Assembly: GCF_026712185.1 (NCBI RefSeq)
Contig: NZ_JAPPUX010000003.1
Coordinates: forward strand, 186,001 to 250,000
Length of the DNA stretch: 64,000 nt
Source of the DNA: Nocardioides pini
GTDB lineage: Bacteria; Actinomycetota; Actinomycetes; Propionibacteriales; Nocardioidaceae
Direction of reading: 5' to 3'
Shown: one piece after another, positions 34,859 to 42,728 of the stretch
How positions within the stretch are numbered: the stretch's first letter is position 1
Layout of the letters: the number at the start of each line of letters is the position of its first letter
Notes under the pieces: generated by a model
What the model saw: the letters and a program-made list of their open reading frames with translations, nothing else
Databases searched by the model: none
What the model was told of the DNA's origin: nothing
Translations under genes and position numbers: made by a program

Positions 34859-35749
34859 TCAGGCGGCCGGGCACTCGTCCATGGCCGGCGGCTCGGGCGT
34901 GTCGACGCCCGACTGGCCCAAGGTGGCCTCGAAGGCCGCGGCCCAGTCGCCGTCGTCCTCGGCCTTCGTGAGGGTGTCGACGATCCACTGGCACATCTCG
35001 GGCTTGTCGAGGCTGTAGCCGACGCCGTAGCGCTCCTCGGAGAACGGGTCGACGACGACCTTGAGCTCGTCGGGGTGCTCGGCGGCGTAGCCGAGCAGGA
35101 TCGCGCCGTCGGTGGTCATCGCGTCGACGGTGCCGCTGAGGACCTGGTCGACGCACTCGGAGTAGGTGTCGAAGCCGCGCGGCTTCGCACCCTCGGCCTT
35201 GATGTTGTCCAGGGAGGTGGAGCCGGTCACCGAGCACACCTCCTTGCCCTTGACGTCGTCGAGGCTCTCGATGTCGCTGTCCGAGGCCACCAGCAGCTGC
35301 TGGCCGGTGACGTAGTAGGGGCCGGCCTGGCCGACGACCTGGCGGCGCTCGTCGGTGATGGAGTACGACGCGATGACGAGGTCGACCTCGCCCTCCTGCA
35401 GGAACGGCTCGCGGTTGTCGGAGATGGTCTCCTTCCACGTGATGTCCTCGGGGGCGATGCCGAGCGACGCGGCGAGGATCTTGCCGATCTCGGGGTCGAA
35501 GCCGACGGGCATGTCGTCCGTGGCGCCCTTGAAGCCGATGCCGGGCTGGTCGTACTTCACACCGATGGTGATCTCGCCCGAGTCGGCGAACTCCTTCATG
35601 GCCGTCCCCTCGTCGAACTCGTCGCCGGCGTTCTCCTGGACCTCCACGTCGGTGGTGTCGCCACCGTCGTCACCTGCGTCGCCGCAGGCAGCGAGCGAGA
35701 GGGCCAGTCCGACGGTCGCGATGACGGCCTTGGTACGGATGAATCGCAT
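34859..35749 (-). CDS. gluB: Glutamate-binding lipoprotein GluB
   Basis: The protein is 296 aa. A lipoprotein signal (VIATVGLALSLAACGD; lipobox LAAC, Cys22) is followed by an acidic linker and a type II solute-binding domain: ITIGVKYDQPGIGFKG, VGFDPEIGKILAASLGI, VDLVIASYSITDERRQVVGQAGPYY and KGKEVCSVTGSTSLDNI. It captures glutamate outside the membrane and delivers it to GluCD. GGGAGAAGCG precedes the ATG. Confidence 0.92.
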   Translation of the reverse strand: MRFIRTKAVIATVGLALSLAACGDAGDDGGDTTDVEVQENAGDEFDEGTAMKEFADSGEITIGVKYDQPGIGFKGATDDMPVGFDPEIGKILAASLGIAPEDITWKETISDNREPFLQEGEVDLVIASYSITDERRQVVGQAGPYYVTGQQLLVASDSDIESLDDVKGKEVCSVTGSTSLDNIKAEGAKPRGFDTYSECVDQVLSGTVDAMTTDGAILLGYAAEHPDELKVVVDPFSEERYGVGYSLDKPEMCQWIVDTLTKAEDDGDWAAAFEATLGQSGVDTPEPPAMDECPAA

Positions 35750-35800
35750 TCGCTTCTCCCTATGTCTGTGGTGCGGGAACTCGTGGTCGGACCCGATGCC

Positions 35801-36577
35801 TCAGTGCTTGAGGATCTTGCCGAGGAAGTCCTTGGCGCGGTCCGATCGGGGGTTGGTGAAGAACTCCTCGGGGGTGTTCTCCTCGACGATCGCGCCGTCG
35901 GCCATGAAGACGACGCGGTCCGCGGCCGTGCGGGCGAAGCCCATCTCGTGGGTGACGACGACCATGGTCATGCCCTGCTGGGCGAGGTCGACCATGACGT
36001 CGAGGACCTCCTTGATCATCTCCGGGTCGAGGGCGGAGGTTGGCTCGTCGAAGAGCATGACCTTCGGCTCCATCGCCAGTGCGCGGGCGATCGCCACGCG
36101 CTGCTGCTGGCCGCCGGAGAGCTGGGCGGGGTACTTCTCGGCCTGGTGGCCGACGCCGACGCGGTCGAGGAGCTCGCGCGCCTTCTTCTCGGCCTCGGCC
36201 TTGCCCATGCCGCGGACCTTGATCGGACCCAGCGTGACGTTCTCCAGGATCGTCTTGTGGGCGAACAGGTTGAAGCTCTGGAAGACCATGCCGACCTCGG
36301 CGCGCAGCGCGGCGAGCGCCTTGCCCTCCTGCGGGAGGTCCTTGCCGTCGAGGGTGATGGTGCCCTCGTCGATGGTCTCGAGCCGGTTGATGGTGCGGCA
36401 CAGCGTGGACTTGCCCGAGCCGGACGGCCCGATCACGACCACGACCTCGCCGCGCTTGACGGTGAGCTCGATGTCCTTGAGGGCGTGGAGCTGTCCGAAG
36501 TGCTTCTGGACGCCGTCCAGCACGACGAGGGGCTCACCCCGGCCGGCGCTGACGGTGCCCGTTTCCTGCGCGGTCAT
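35801..36577 (-). CDS. gluA: Glutamate ABC transporter ATPase GluA
   Basis: The protein is 258 aa. Walker [19 protein letters not shown], signature [19 protein letters not shown], Walker [16 protein letters not shown] and switch His in VVTHEM. It energises GluCD. ATG 36577 is six bases after TAGGTT on the minus strand, so the operon message is probably leaderless at gluA. The gluABCD-miaB neighbourhood is also seen in Streptomyces. Confidence 0.93.
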   Translation of the reverse strand: MTAQETGTVSAGRGEPLVVLDGVQKHFGQLHALKDIELTVKRGEVVVVIGPSGSGKSTLCRTINRLETIDEGTITLDGKDLPQEGKALAALRAEVGMVFQSFNLFAHKTILENVTLGPIKVRGMGKAEAEKKARELLDRVGVGHQAEKYPAQLSGGQQQRVAIARALAMEPKVMLFDEPTSALDPEMIKEVLDVMVDLAQQGMTMVVVTHEMGFARTAADRVVFMADGAIVEENTPEEFFTNPRSDRAKDFLGKILKH

Positions 36578-36636
36578 AGGCGCAACCTATCGGCAGGTGG
36601 ACCGCAAGGGCCATCACGCATGGCCCGTCGGGACTA

Positions 36637-37134
36637 TTACAGACTGGTGACGATTCCGGCGTCGGGATCCCAGCGGCGCAACGATGCGAGCGTCAGGACC
36701 GCGTCCTCGTGCCCGAGCACCTCGACGGCGCGGCCCACGTCGGCACGATCCATCCTCCGGGCCAGGGTGACGTGCGGCAGCCAGCCCAGGTGCTGCACGT
36801 CGCGCACCCGCGAGCGGAGCAGGAGCACCGCCCGCGCGAGCTCGTCGGGCACGTCGAGGACGCGGACCACGGAGACGCGGGTGCCGCCGAGGAGCGCGAT
36901 CCCCGATGCCCGCACCTGCACCGGCAGCAGTCCCGCCACCAGCTCGGCGGCCCGCCGCTCGTCGTCCGGGTCGAGCGCCGGGGCGGCCAGCACAGTGACG
37001 TGCGGGCTGTTGGTCGCGCCGCGGTGGTCGAGCTGGGAGGGAACGCCGGCGTCGCGCAGCAGCTGCCAGTCACGGCGTACGACGTCGCAGCCGGCGTCGT
37101 CGGGCAGCAGCTCGAGGGCGTGCATGCGGGGCAT
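36637..37134 (-). CDS. 2H phosphoesterase / 2'-5' RNA ligase-like protein
   Basis: The protein is 165 aa. The two HxT motifs of the 2H superfamily are present: SPHVTVL (His45, Thr47) and LPHVTLA (His121, Thr123). Members cut or join 2'-5' or cyclic phosphodiesters in RNA; the substrate here is unknown. ATG 37134 lies six bases after TAGGCT. Divergent from miaB, a tRNA-modifying gene. Confidence 0.8.
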   Translation of the reverse strand: MPRMHALELLPDDAGCDVVRRDWQLLRDAGVPSQLDHRGATNSPHVTVLAAPALDPDDERRAAELVAGLLPVQVRASGIALLGGTRVSVVRVLDVPDELARAVLLLRSRVRDVQHLGWLPHVTLARRMDRADVGRAVEVLGHEDAVLTLASLRRWDPDAGIVTSL

Positions 37135-37200
37135 GCCGCGAGCCTAGGAGCGGCCTCGCGATTCCCGGGCCCCCGCCGGTCGCCGTACCCTTGTCCGGTC

Positions 37201-38706
37201 ATGAGCACCGTCGCAGAGACCCCCGCCCGCACCTACGAGGTCAAGACCCACGGGTGCCAGATGAACGTCCACGACTCCGAGCGGCTCAGCGGGCTGCTGG
37301 AGGACGCCGGCTACGTCCGCGCCGGCTCCGACGAGCAGGCGGACGTCGTCGTCTTCAACACCTGCGCGGTCCGGGAGAACGCCGACAACAAGCTCTACGG
37401 CAACCTCGGCCACCTCGCGCCGGTGAAGGCCCAGAAGCCCGGCATGCAGATCGCCGTCGGCGGCTGCCTGGCCCAGAAGGACCGCGACACGATCACGAAG
37501 AGGGCGCCCTGGGTCGACGTCGTCTTCGGCACCCACAACATCGGCTCGCTGCCGGTGCTCCTCGAGCGCGCCCGGGTGCAGGAGGAGGCCCAGGTCGAGA
37601 TCCTCGAGTCGCTGTCGGTCTTCCCCTCGACGCTGCCCACCAAGCGCGAGTCGGCGTACGCCGCCTGGGTCTCGATCTCGGTCGGGTGCAACAACACCTG
37701 CACGTTCTGCATCGTCCCGTCGCTGCGCGGCAAGGAGAAGGACCGCCGGCCCGGCGAGATCCTCGCCGAGGTCGAGGCGCTCGTCGCGGAGGGCGTCACC
37801 GAGATCACCCTGCTGGGGCAGAACGTCAACGCCTACGGCGTCGAGTTCGGCGACCGCCAGGCCTTCTCCAAGCTGCTGCGCGCGTGCGGCGACGTCGAGG
37901 GCCTCGAGCGGGTCCGCTTCACCTCCCCGCACCCGGCGGAGTTCACCGACGACGTCATCGAGGCGATGGCCGAGACGCCCAACGTGATGCCGTCGCTCCA
38001 CATGCCGCTGCAGTCCGGCTCCGACAAGGTGCTGCGCGACATGCGCCGCTCCTACCGCCAGTCGAAGTACCTCGGGATCATCGAGCGCGTGCGCGCCGCG
38101 ATCCCCGACGCCGCGATCACCACCGACATCATCGTCGGCTTCCCCGGCGAGACCGAGGAGGACTTCCAGGCGACGCTCGACGTGGTGCGCGCCGCCCGCT
38201 TCTCGGCCGCCTTCACCTTCCAATACTCCAAGCGTCCCGGCACCCCGGCGGCCGTCCTCGAGGACCAGGTCCCGCCGGAGGTCGTGAAGGACCGCTACCA
38301 GCGGCTCGTCGAGGTCGTCGAGGAGATCGCCTGGTCGGAGAACACGGCGCTCGTGGGTCGCACCGTCGAGCTCATGGTCGCCGAGGGCGAGGGCCGCAAG
38401 GACCTCGCGACCAAGCGGCTCTCCGGCCGCGCGCCCGACAACCGGCTCGTGCACTTCGCCGCCGACTTCTCCGCGGTGTCCGAGGACTCCGTGCGGCCCG
38501 GCGACATGGTGACCGTCGAGATCACCTACGCCGCGCCCCACCACCTCGTCGCCGACGGCGCGGTCCGGTCCGTCCGCCGCACCCGCGCCGGCGACGCGTG
38601 GGAGCGTCGTACGTCCGCCCCGCCCGCCGCGTCCTCCGTGGGCCTCGGCATGCCGTCCGTCGGCGTCCCGGCACCCCTCCCGCCCGCGGCGAACGCCTGC
38701 GGCTGA
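37201..38706 (+). CDS. miaB: tRNA-2-methylthio-N6-dimethylallyladenosine synthase MiaB
   Basis: The protein is 501 aa. A radical-SAM methylthiotransferase that thiomethylates isopentenyl-A37 in tRNA. The N-terminal MTTase domain has cysteines in [16 protein letters not shown] and GGCLAQ (auxiliary 4Fe-4S cluster). The radical-SAM motif is [16 protein letters not shown] (CxxxCxxC). A TRAM domain occupies about 395-460 ([19 protein letters not shown]). A Pro/Ala-rich tail follows. The substrate-making enzyme gene miaA lies 4 kb downstream. Confidence 0.95.
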   Translation: MSTVAETPARTYEVKTHGCQMNVHDSERLSGLLEDAGYVRAGSDEQADVVVFNTCAVRENADNKLYGNLGHLAPVKAQKPGMQIAVGGCLAQKDRDTITKRAPWVDVVFGTHNIGSLPVLLERARVQEEAQVEILESLSVFPSTLPTKRESAYAAWVSISVGCNNTCTFCIVPSLRGKEKDRRPGEILAEVEALVAEGVTEITLLGQNVNAYGVEFGDRQAFSKLLRACGDVEGLERVRFTSPHPAEFTDDVIEAMAETPNVMPSLHMPLQSGSDKVLRDMRRSYRQSKYLGIIERVRAAIPDAAITTDIIVGFPGETEEDFQATLDVVRAARFSAAFTFQYSKRPGTPAAVLEDQVPPEVVKDRYQRLVEVVEEIAWSENTALVGRTVELMVAEGEGRKDLATKRLSGRAPDNRLVHFAADFSAVSEDSVRPGDMVTVEITYAAPHHLVADGAVRSVRRTRAGDAWERRTSAPPAASSVGLGMPSVGVPAPLPPAANACG

Positions 38707-38735
38707 CCGGCGCGCGCGCTCTCCGGCCGCGGCGG

Positions 38736-38806
38736 TCACCGGATATCCGGTGACTCACCCGCCACCGTGGTGGATCCGAGCCACCAGGTGACCCGGATGC
38801 TCCATG
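38736..38806. repeat. Left composite palindrome block (SPDIR-type then PSH-type)
   Basis: TCACCGGATATCCGGTGA (38736-38753) is followed after 11 bases by a 42-bp palindrome at 38765-38806 with core TCCGAGCCACCAGGTGACCC. The same two elements occur in the opposite order at 39850-39922, on the other side of the next gene. The block also lies just after the miaB stop, so it may act as its terminator. Confidence 0.85.
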
Positions 38807-38872
38807 ATCTCGTCATCCACAGATCCCCGCTGGGCGATCGCGACGGCCGGCCCCGGGCAGCACAGTGGACGG

Positions 38873-39850
38873 ATGACCGATCTCGACGCGATCCTGGCTG
38901 TCCAGGGCGGCGTGGTCTCCCAGGCGCAGGCGCTGTCACTCGGGCTGCGACCACATGACGTACGTCGTCTGGTCCGTCGGCGCGAGCTCGCCCCGCTCCT
39001 TCCCGGTGTCTACCTCTCGCACACCGGCGACCCCACCTGGGTGCAGCGTGCGTGGGGTGCCGTGCTGGCCTGTGCCAGCTCGCGGGCCCTTGCCGGGGCG
39101 GACCTGGGCGCTGCGCTCGGCGGCAGCTCCGCGATGCGCGCTGCGGACGGCCCGGGCCGCACCGACGGCCACGATGGTCCGATCGAGGTCGTGGTCCCGA
39201 GGGCGCGACGCGTCGTGGCGCCCGCCGGGGTGCGTGTGACGCGCACGTTCGGCCTCGACGAGCGCGTCCACTGGAACCTGGGTCCGCCGCGCCTGCGCTA
39301 CGACGAGGCCGCGCTCGACGTTGCCCTGGGCACGGCGGGGGACTTCGCCGCCGTGGGGGTCGTCGCTCGCGCCGTGCAGGGCCGCCACACCACCGCCGTA
39401 CGCATGCAGCGGGCGCTGGCGTCCAGGACCCGCGCGCCCCGACGGTCGTTCCTCGAGGGCGTCCTCGCGGACGTCGCCCACGGCACCTGCTCGGTGCTCG
39501 AGCACGCGTTCCTCACCGGGATCGAGCAACCGCACGGCCTGCCGCGCGCCTCGAGGCAGGTCCGCGCCGGCACGGCGACCGGGATCGTCTTCCGCGACGC
39601 CGCCTACGGGGAACGGCTCGTGGAGCTGGACGGTCGGATGTGGCACGACACCGCCGAGCAGCGAGACCGTGACTTCGAGCGAGACCTCGACGCGGCGGTG
39701 GAGGGGCACGCCACCGTGCGACTCACGTGGGGCCAGGTGGTCGGTCGTCCGTGCTCGACCGCGGCCAAGCTGTCGCTGCTCCTCCAGCGGGACGGGTGGC
39801 CGCCGGGCAGGGCCTGCGGGGTCGGCTGCGCGCTCGCCGTCGTCGCGTGA
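38873..39850 (+). CDS. AbiEi-like winged-helix protein fused to a Vsr/DUF559-like nuclease domain
   Basis: The protein is 325 aa. The N-terminus (DAILAVQGGVVSQAQALSLGLRPHDVRRLVRRRELAPLLPGVYLSH) matches the AbiEi-type antitoxin winged helix. The middle part (residues about 105-200) is typical of that family. The C-terminus (SVLEHAFLTGI, then ERLVELDGRMWHDTAEQRDRDFERD) has the spacing of a PD-(D/E)XK fold related to Vsr/DUF559, with Glu210 and Glu251/Asp253 as likely catalytic acids. No AbiEii-type toxin lies beside it. CACAGT is six bases before ATG 38873. Composite palindromes flank it on both sides; its stop codon lies in the right one. Confidence 0.7.
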   Translation: MTDLDAILAVQGGVVSQAQALSLGLRPHDVRRLVRRRELAPLLPGVYLSHTGDPTWVQRAWGAVLACASSRALAGADLGAALGGSSAMRAADGPGRTDGHDGPIEVVVPRARRVVAPAGVRVTRTFGLDERVHWNLGPPRLRYDEAALDVALGTAGDFAAVGVVARAVQGRHTTAVRMQRALASRTRAPRRSFLEGVLADVAHGTCSVLEHAFLTGIEQPHGLPRASRQVRAGTATGIVFRDAAYGERLVELDGRMWHDTAEQRDRDFERDLDAAVEGHATVRLTWGQVVGRPCSTAAKLSLLLQRDGWPPGRACGVGCALAVVA

Positions 39851-39922
39851 CCGTGGAAGTTCCGAGCCACCCGGTGACTCGGGACTTCCACGGTGGCCGA
39901 GCGATCCCCGGATATCCGGTGA
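39850..39922. repeat. Right composite palindrome block (PSH-type then SPDIR-type)
   Basis: A 45-bp near-perfect palindrome (39850-39894; arms ACCGTGGAAGT / ACTTCCACGGT, core CGAGCCACCCGGTGACTCG) is followed after 10 bases by TCCCCGGATATCCGGTGA (39905-39922), one mismatch from the 18-mer. The order is the mirror image of the left block. It lies between convergent genes and may also terminate both. Confidence 0.85.
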
Positions 39923-39971
39923 CCGCCCCCCGGGCGGCGAGACGGGACGTCGGCAGGAGCGAGAGGGCGCC

Positions 39972-40295
39972 TCAGGCGGGAGGCTCGGGCGAGCCGTCCT
40001 CGGCCTCCTGGCCGGCGGAGGGCCCACCATCGGAGTCGGAGTCGGAGTCGGAGTCCGAGCGCGGGGTGTCGGACTCCTTGTCCTCGACCTCCCCCTCGGG
40101 CGCCTGCGGCTTCTCGTCGGGTGCGGCGATCTCGTCGGGCAGGACGTCGTCGACGGCGGGGTTGTCCTCGGGGTCGAGGTCGCGCGCGAGGCCCGTGTCG
40201 GCGGGGTCCTCCTCCAGCGCGTCGACACCGCCGGGCACCAGCTGGGGCTCCTCGGTGTACGGCTCGGGCATGGGGCTGAGCTCGTCGTGGTTCAT
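39972..40295 (-). CDS. Acidic, probably disordered protein with Ser-Asp repeats
   Basis: The protein is 107 aa, very rich in Asp, Glu, Pro and Ser. It contains a run of five SD dipeptides encoded by a GAGTCG tandem array near 40035-40060. No fold or known domain. The ATG overlaps the Nudix stop by four bases and has AGGGAGGG upstream, so it is a real coupled gene candidate. Function unknown. Confidence 0.6.
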   Translation of the reverse strand: MNHDELSPMPEPYTEEPQLVPGGVDALEEDPADTGLARDLDPEDNPAVDDVLPDEIAAPDEKPQAPEGEVEDKESDTPRSDSDSDSDSDGGPSAGQEAEDGSPEPPA

Positions 40296-40825
40296 CGAAT
40301 CCCTCCCTGGGGGTCGCTCATCGGAGATCCTGTCGCGGCGGTCGTGCTCCGGCCACCCCCGCCCGGGCGGGCGTCCCACCCGAAGGTGAGGTAGCCGTCC
40401 CCGGAGAAGAGGTGGGCGAGGGCGTGCGCCTCGTGCGGCACCATCGGCTCGGGGAGCGCGTCGAGCGCGAACCACCCCAGCTCCGCCGCCTTCTCGGGCT
40501 CGACGATCCGCGGCTCGCCGGTCCACGAGCGGGCGGTGAAGAACCAGTCGACCCGCTCCTCTACGGCCGGCCCGAACTGGCTGCGCTGCATCGTCAGGAC
40601 GAACTCGAGGGCGACGTCGGTGATGCCGAGCTCCTCGAGGGCCTCGCGGCGCGCGGCGTCGTACGCCGTCTCGCCGGGCTCGACGTGCCCCGCGGCCGCG
40701 GCCGCCCAGTGCCCCGGCATGTAGGGCACCGGGCCCCGACGCTGCAGCAGCACCTCCGTGCCGTCGGCCCCGTCGCGCAGCAGGTAGACGTAGGACGCCG
40801 GGACGAGGGCGAAGCGGTCGGTCAC
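40292..40825 (-). CDS. Nudix hydrolase
   Basis: The protein is 177 aa. A complete Nudix box GHVEPGETAYDAARREALEELGI (residues 46-68) matches GX5EX7REUXEEXGU. It hydrolyses a nucleoside-diphosphate-linked compound; the partner cannot be told. GTG 40825 is six bases after TACGGT (minus strand). Downstream it is coupled to the acidic protein. Confidence 0.9.
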   Translation of the reverse strand: MTDRFALVPASYVYLLRDGADGTEVLLQRRGPVPYMPGHWAAAAAGHVEPGETAYDAARREALEELGITDVALEFVLTMQRSQFGPAVEERVDWFFTARSWTGEPRIVEPEKAAELGWFALDALPEPMVPHEAHALAHLFSGDGYLTFGWDARPGGGGRSTTAATGSPMSDPQGGIR

Positions 40826-40845
40826 GCGGCCACCGTAGGGGGCGG

Positions 40846-41064
40846 TCAGCGGGTGGTGCCGGGCGGGATGTCGTCGTTCTTGCCGTCGAGGGAGTCGAGG
40901 GCGTCGCGCGCCTTGCCGGTCGCCTGGTCGATCTTGTCGGCGTGCTTGCCGCCGGTCTTCTCGTTGACCACGCTGCCGGCCTTGTCGATGCCCTGCGCGA
41001 TCTTGTCGCCGTGCTGGTCGACCGCGTCGGTGAGCGCGGCCTTCGCCTTGTCCATGAAGCCCAT
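40846..41064 (-). CDS. MT0933-type small antitoxin-like protein
   Basis: The protein is 72 aa. MGFMDKAKAALTDAVDQHGDKIAQGIDKAGS and ADKIDQATGKARDAL resemble the MT0933/Rv0909 antitoxin family (amphipathic Lys/Asp/Ala helices). GAGGAGG precedes the ATG at 41064; a second ATG three codons in is also possible. In mycobacteria the partner toxin (Rv0910) is adjacent; here no toxin-like gene lies beside it. Confidence 0.65.
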   Translation of the reverse strand: MGFMDKAKAALTDAVDQHGDKIAQGIDKAGSVVNEKTGGKHADKIDQATGKARDALDSLDGKNDDIPPGTTR

Positions 41065-41138
41065 GGGTCCTCCTCGGTGCGGACGCCGGCCCACCCGGCG
41101 GATGGGGACTCCGGCGCTGTCGAGACTAGCCACGCTGC

Positions 41139-41153
41139 GACAATCGGGGCATG
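41139..41153 (+). promoter_or_regulatory. -10 box and leaderless start of miaA
   Basis: GACAAT (41139-41144), six bases CGGGGC, then ATG 41151. The same CACAAT/CGGGGC arrangement precedes dapF. Confidence 0.5.
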
Positions 41154-42065
41154 CCTCGTCCGGTCGTCGCCCTCGTCGGCGCCACCGCGTCGGGCAAGAC
41201 GGGCCTGAGCCTCGACCTCGCCGAGCGGCTCGGGGGAGAGGTCGTCAACACCGACGCGATGCAGGTCTACCGCGGGATGGACGTCGGCACCGCCAAGCTG
41301 CCGGAGGCCGAGCGGCGGGGGATCCCCCACCACCTGCTCGACCTCTACGAGGTCACCGCCCCGGCGACCGTCGCGCTCTTCCAGGGCTGGGCGCGTGACG
41401 CGATCGCCGACATCCGCGGCCGCGACGCCACCCCGGTGCTGGTCGGCGGCTCCGCGCTCTACACCCGCGCGATCCTCGACCGCTTCGAGTTCCCCGGCAC
41501 CGACGACTCGTTGCGCCGCGAGCTCGAGGTCGAGCTCGAGCGGGTCGGCAGCCACGCGCTGCACCAGCGGCTGGCGGGCGTCGACCCCGAGGCGGCGGCG
41601 CAGATCCTCCCCGACAACGGCCGACGCGTGGTCCGCGCCCTCGAGGTCGTGGCGCTCACCGGCCGGCCGTTCAGCGCGAGCCTCCCGAGGCTGGAGTACG
41701 TCGACCCGCTGACCGTGCAGGTCGGCGTGGACATCGACCGGCCGACCCTCGACGCGCGGATCGCCCGGCGGGTCGAGGAGATGTTCGCCAACGGGTTCGT
41801 CGAGGAGGTCGAGGCGCTGCTCGCCCGCGGCCTCGCCGACGCGCGCACCGCGTCGCGGGCGATCGGCTACCGCGAGGTGATGGGCTACCTCGCCGGCGAC
41901 CGGAGTCTGGCCGAGGCGATCGAGCAGACGACGGTCGCCACCCGCCGCTTCGCGCGCCGCCAGGACTCGTGGTTCCGCAAGGACCCCCGCATCGTCTGGG
42001 TCGCGCACGACGACCCCGACCGCGTGGAGAAGGCGGTCGGGGCGGTCGAGCGGCTCGGCGGCTGA
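41151..42065 (+). CDS. miaA: tRNA dimethylallyltransferase MiaA
   Basis: The protein is 304 aa. It adds a dimethylallyl group to A37 of tRNAs reading U-starting codons; MiaB then thiomethylates it. P-loop VGATASGKTGLSLDLAERL, VNTDAMQVYRGMDVGTAKL, VLVGGSALYTRAIL, and the C-terminal TTVATRRFARRQDSWFRKDPR are all diagnostic. Confidence 0.95.
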   Translation: MPRPVVALVGATASGKTGLSLDLAERLGGEVVNTDAMQVYRGMDVGTAKLPEAERRGIPHHLLDLYEVTAPATVALFQGWARDAIADIRGRDATPVLVGGSALYTRAILDRFEFPGTDDSLRRELEVELERVGSHALHQRLAGVDPEAAAQILPDNGRRVVRALEVVALTGRPFSASLPRLEYVDPLTVQVGVDIDRPTLDARIARRVEEMFANGFVEEVEALLARGLADARTASRAIGYREVMGYLAGDRSLAEAIEQTTVATRRFARRQDSWFRKDPRIVWVAHDDPDRVEKAVGAVERLGG

Positions 42066-42130
42066 CGTCAGGCCGCGGCCGGCCACGTCCGGTCGAGCGG
42101 GTTGTCGGTGGATGGTGCCATGGTGGTCCG

Positions 42131-42649
42131 ATGGCGACGATCTACTACACCGGCTGCACCCTCGACGGCTTCATCGCGACCGACGACCACTCGCTCGACT
42201 GGCTGACCTCGCGCGACATCGACGACCAGGGGCCGATGGCCTACCCCGCCTTCCGGGAGCGGCTCGGCGCCTGCGTCATGGGCGCCTCGACGTGGCAGTG
42301 GATCCTCGACCACGACGACGACCCGTGGGGTCCGCTGCCGACGTGGGTGCTGACCCACCGCACCTTCCCGGACGCCCCGCCGAGCGTGCGGTTCGACTGC
42401 GACGACGTGCCGCGCGTCCACGCCGAGATGACCGAGGCCGCCGACGGTAAGGACCTGTGGGTGGTGGGCGGCGGTGAGCTGGTGGGGCAGTTCCACGACG
42501 CCGGCCTGCTCGACGAGGTCTGGATCCAGTACGCCCCGGTGACCGTCGGCAGCGGCGCTCCCGTGCTGCCGCGCCACGTCGAGCTCCGCCTCGAGGAGAC
42601 CGCCCGCAACCGCGACTTCATGTGCGGGCGCTACTCCGTCGTCCGCTGA
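42131..42649 (+). CDS. RibD C-terminal / dihydrofolate-reductase-family protein
   Basis: The protein is 172 aa. A DHFR-like fold: ATIYYTGCTLDGFIATDDHSLDWL at the start, CVMGASTWQWIL, and LWVVGGGELVGQFHDAGLLDEVWIQYAPVTVGSGAPVLP near the end. These are the NADPH-binding blocks of the RibD_C group, which are reductases of largely unknown substrate. CATGGT is six bases before ATG 42131. Confidence 0.85.
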   Translation: MATIYYTGCTLDGFIATDDHSLDWLTSRDIDDQGPMAYPAFRERLGACVMGASTWQWILDHDDDPWGPLPTWVLTHRTFPDAPPSVRFDCDDVPRVHAEMTEAADGKDLWVVGGGELVGQFHDAGLLDEVWIQYAPVTVGSGAPVLPRHVELRLEETARNRDFMCGRYSVVR

Positions 42650-42728
42650 CGGACGCACCCGCGAGGGTGTTGGACAACCCGCAGGGGCGGAGGCAGGGTG
42701 GTGCCATCGACTCTCGGGAGGAAAACCC

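Noticed and set aside
38873..39850. Complete AbiE toxin-antitoxin system
   Set aside because: The N-terminal domain is AbiEi-like, but no nucleotidyltransferase AbiEii gene is adjacent. The C-terminus is nuclease-like.
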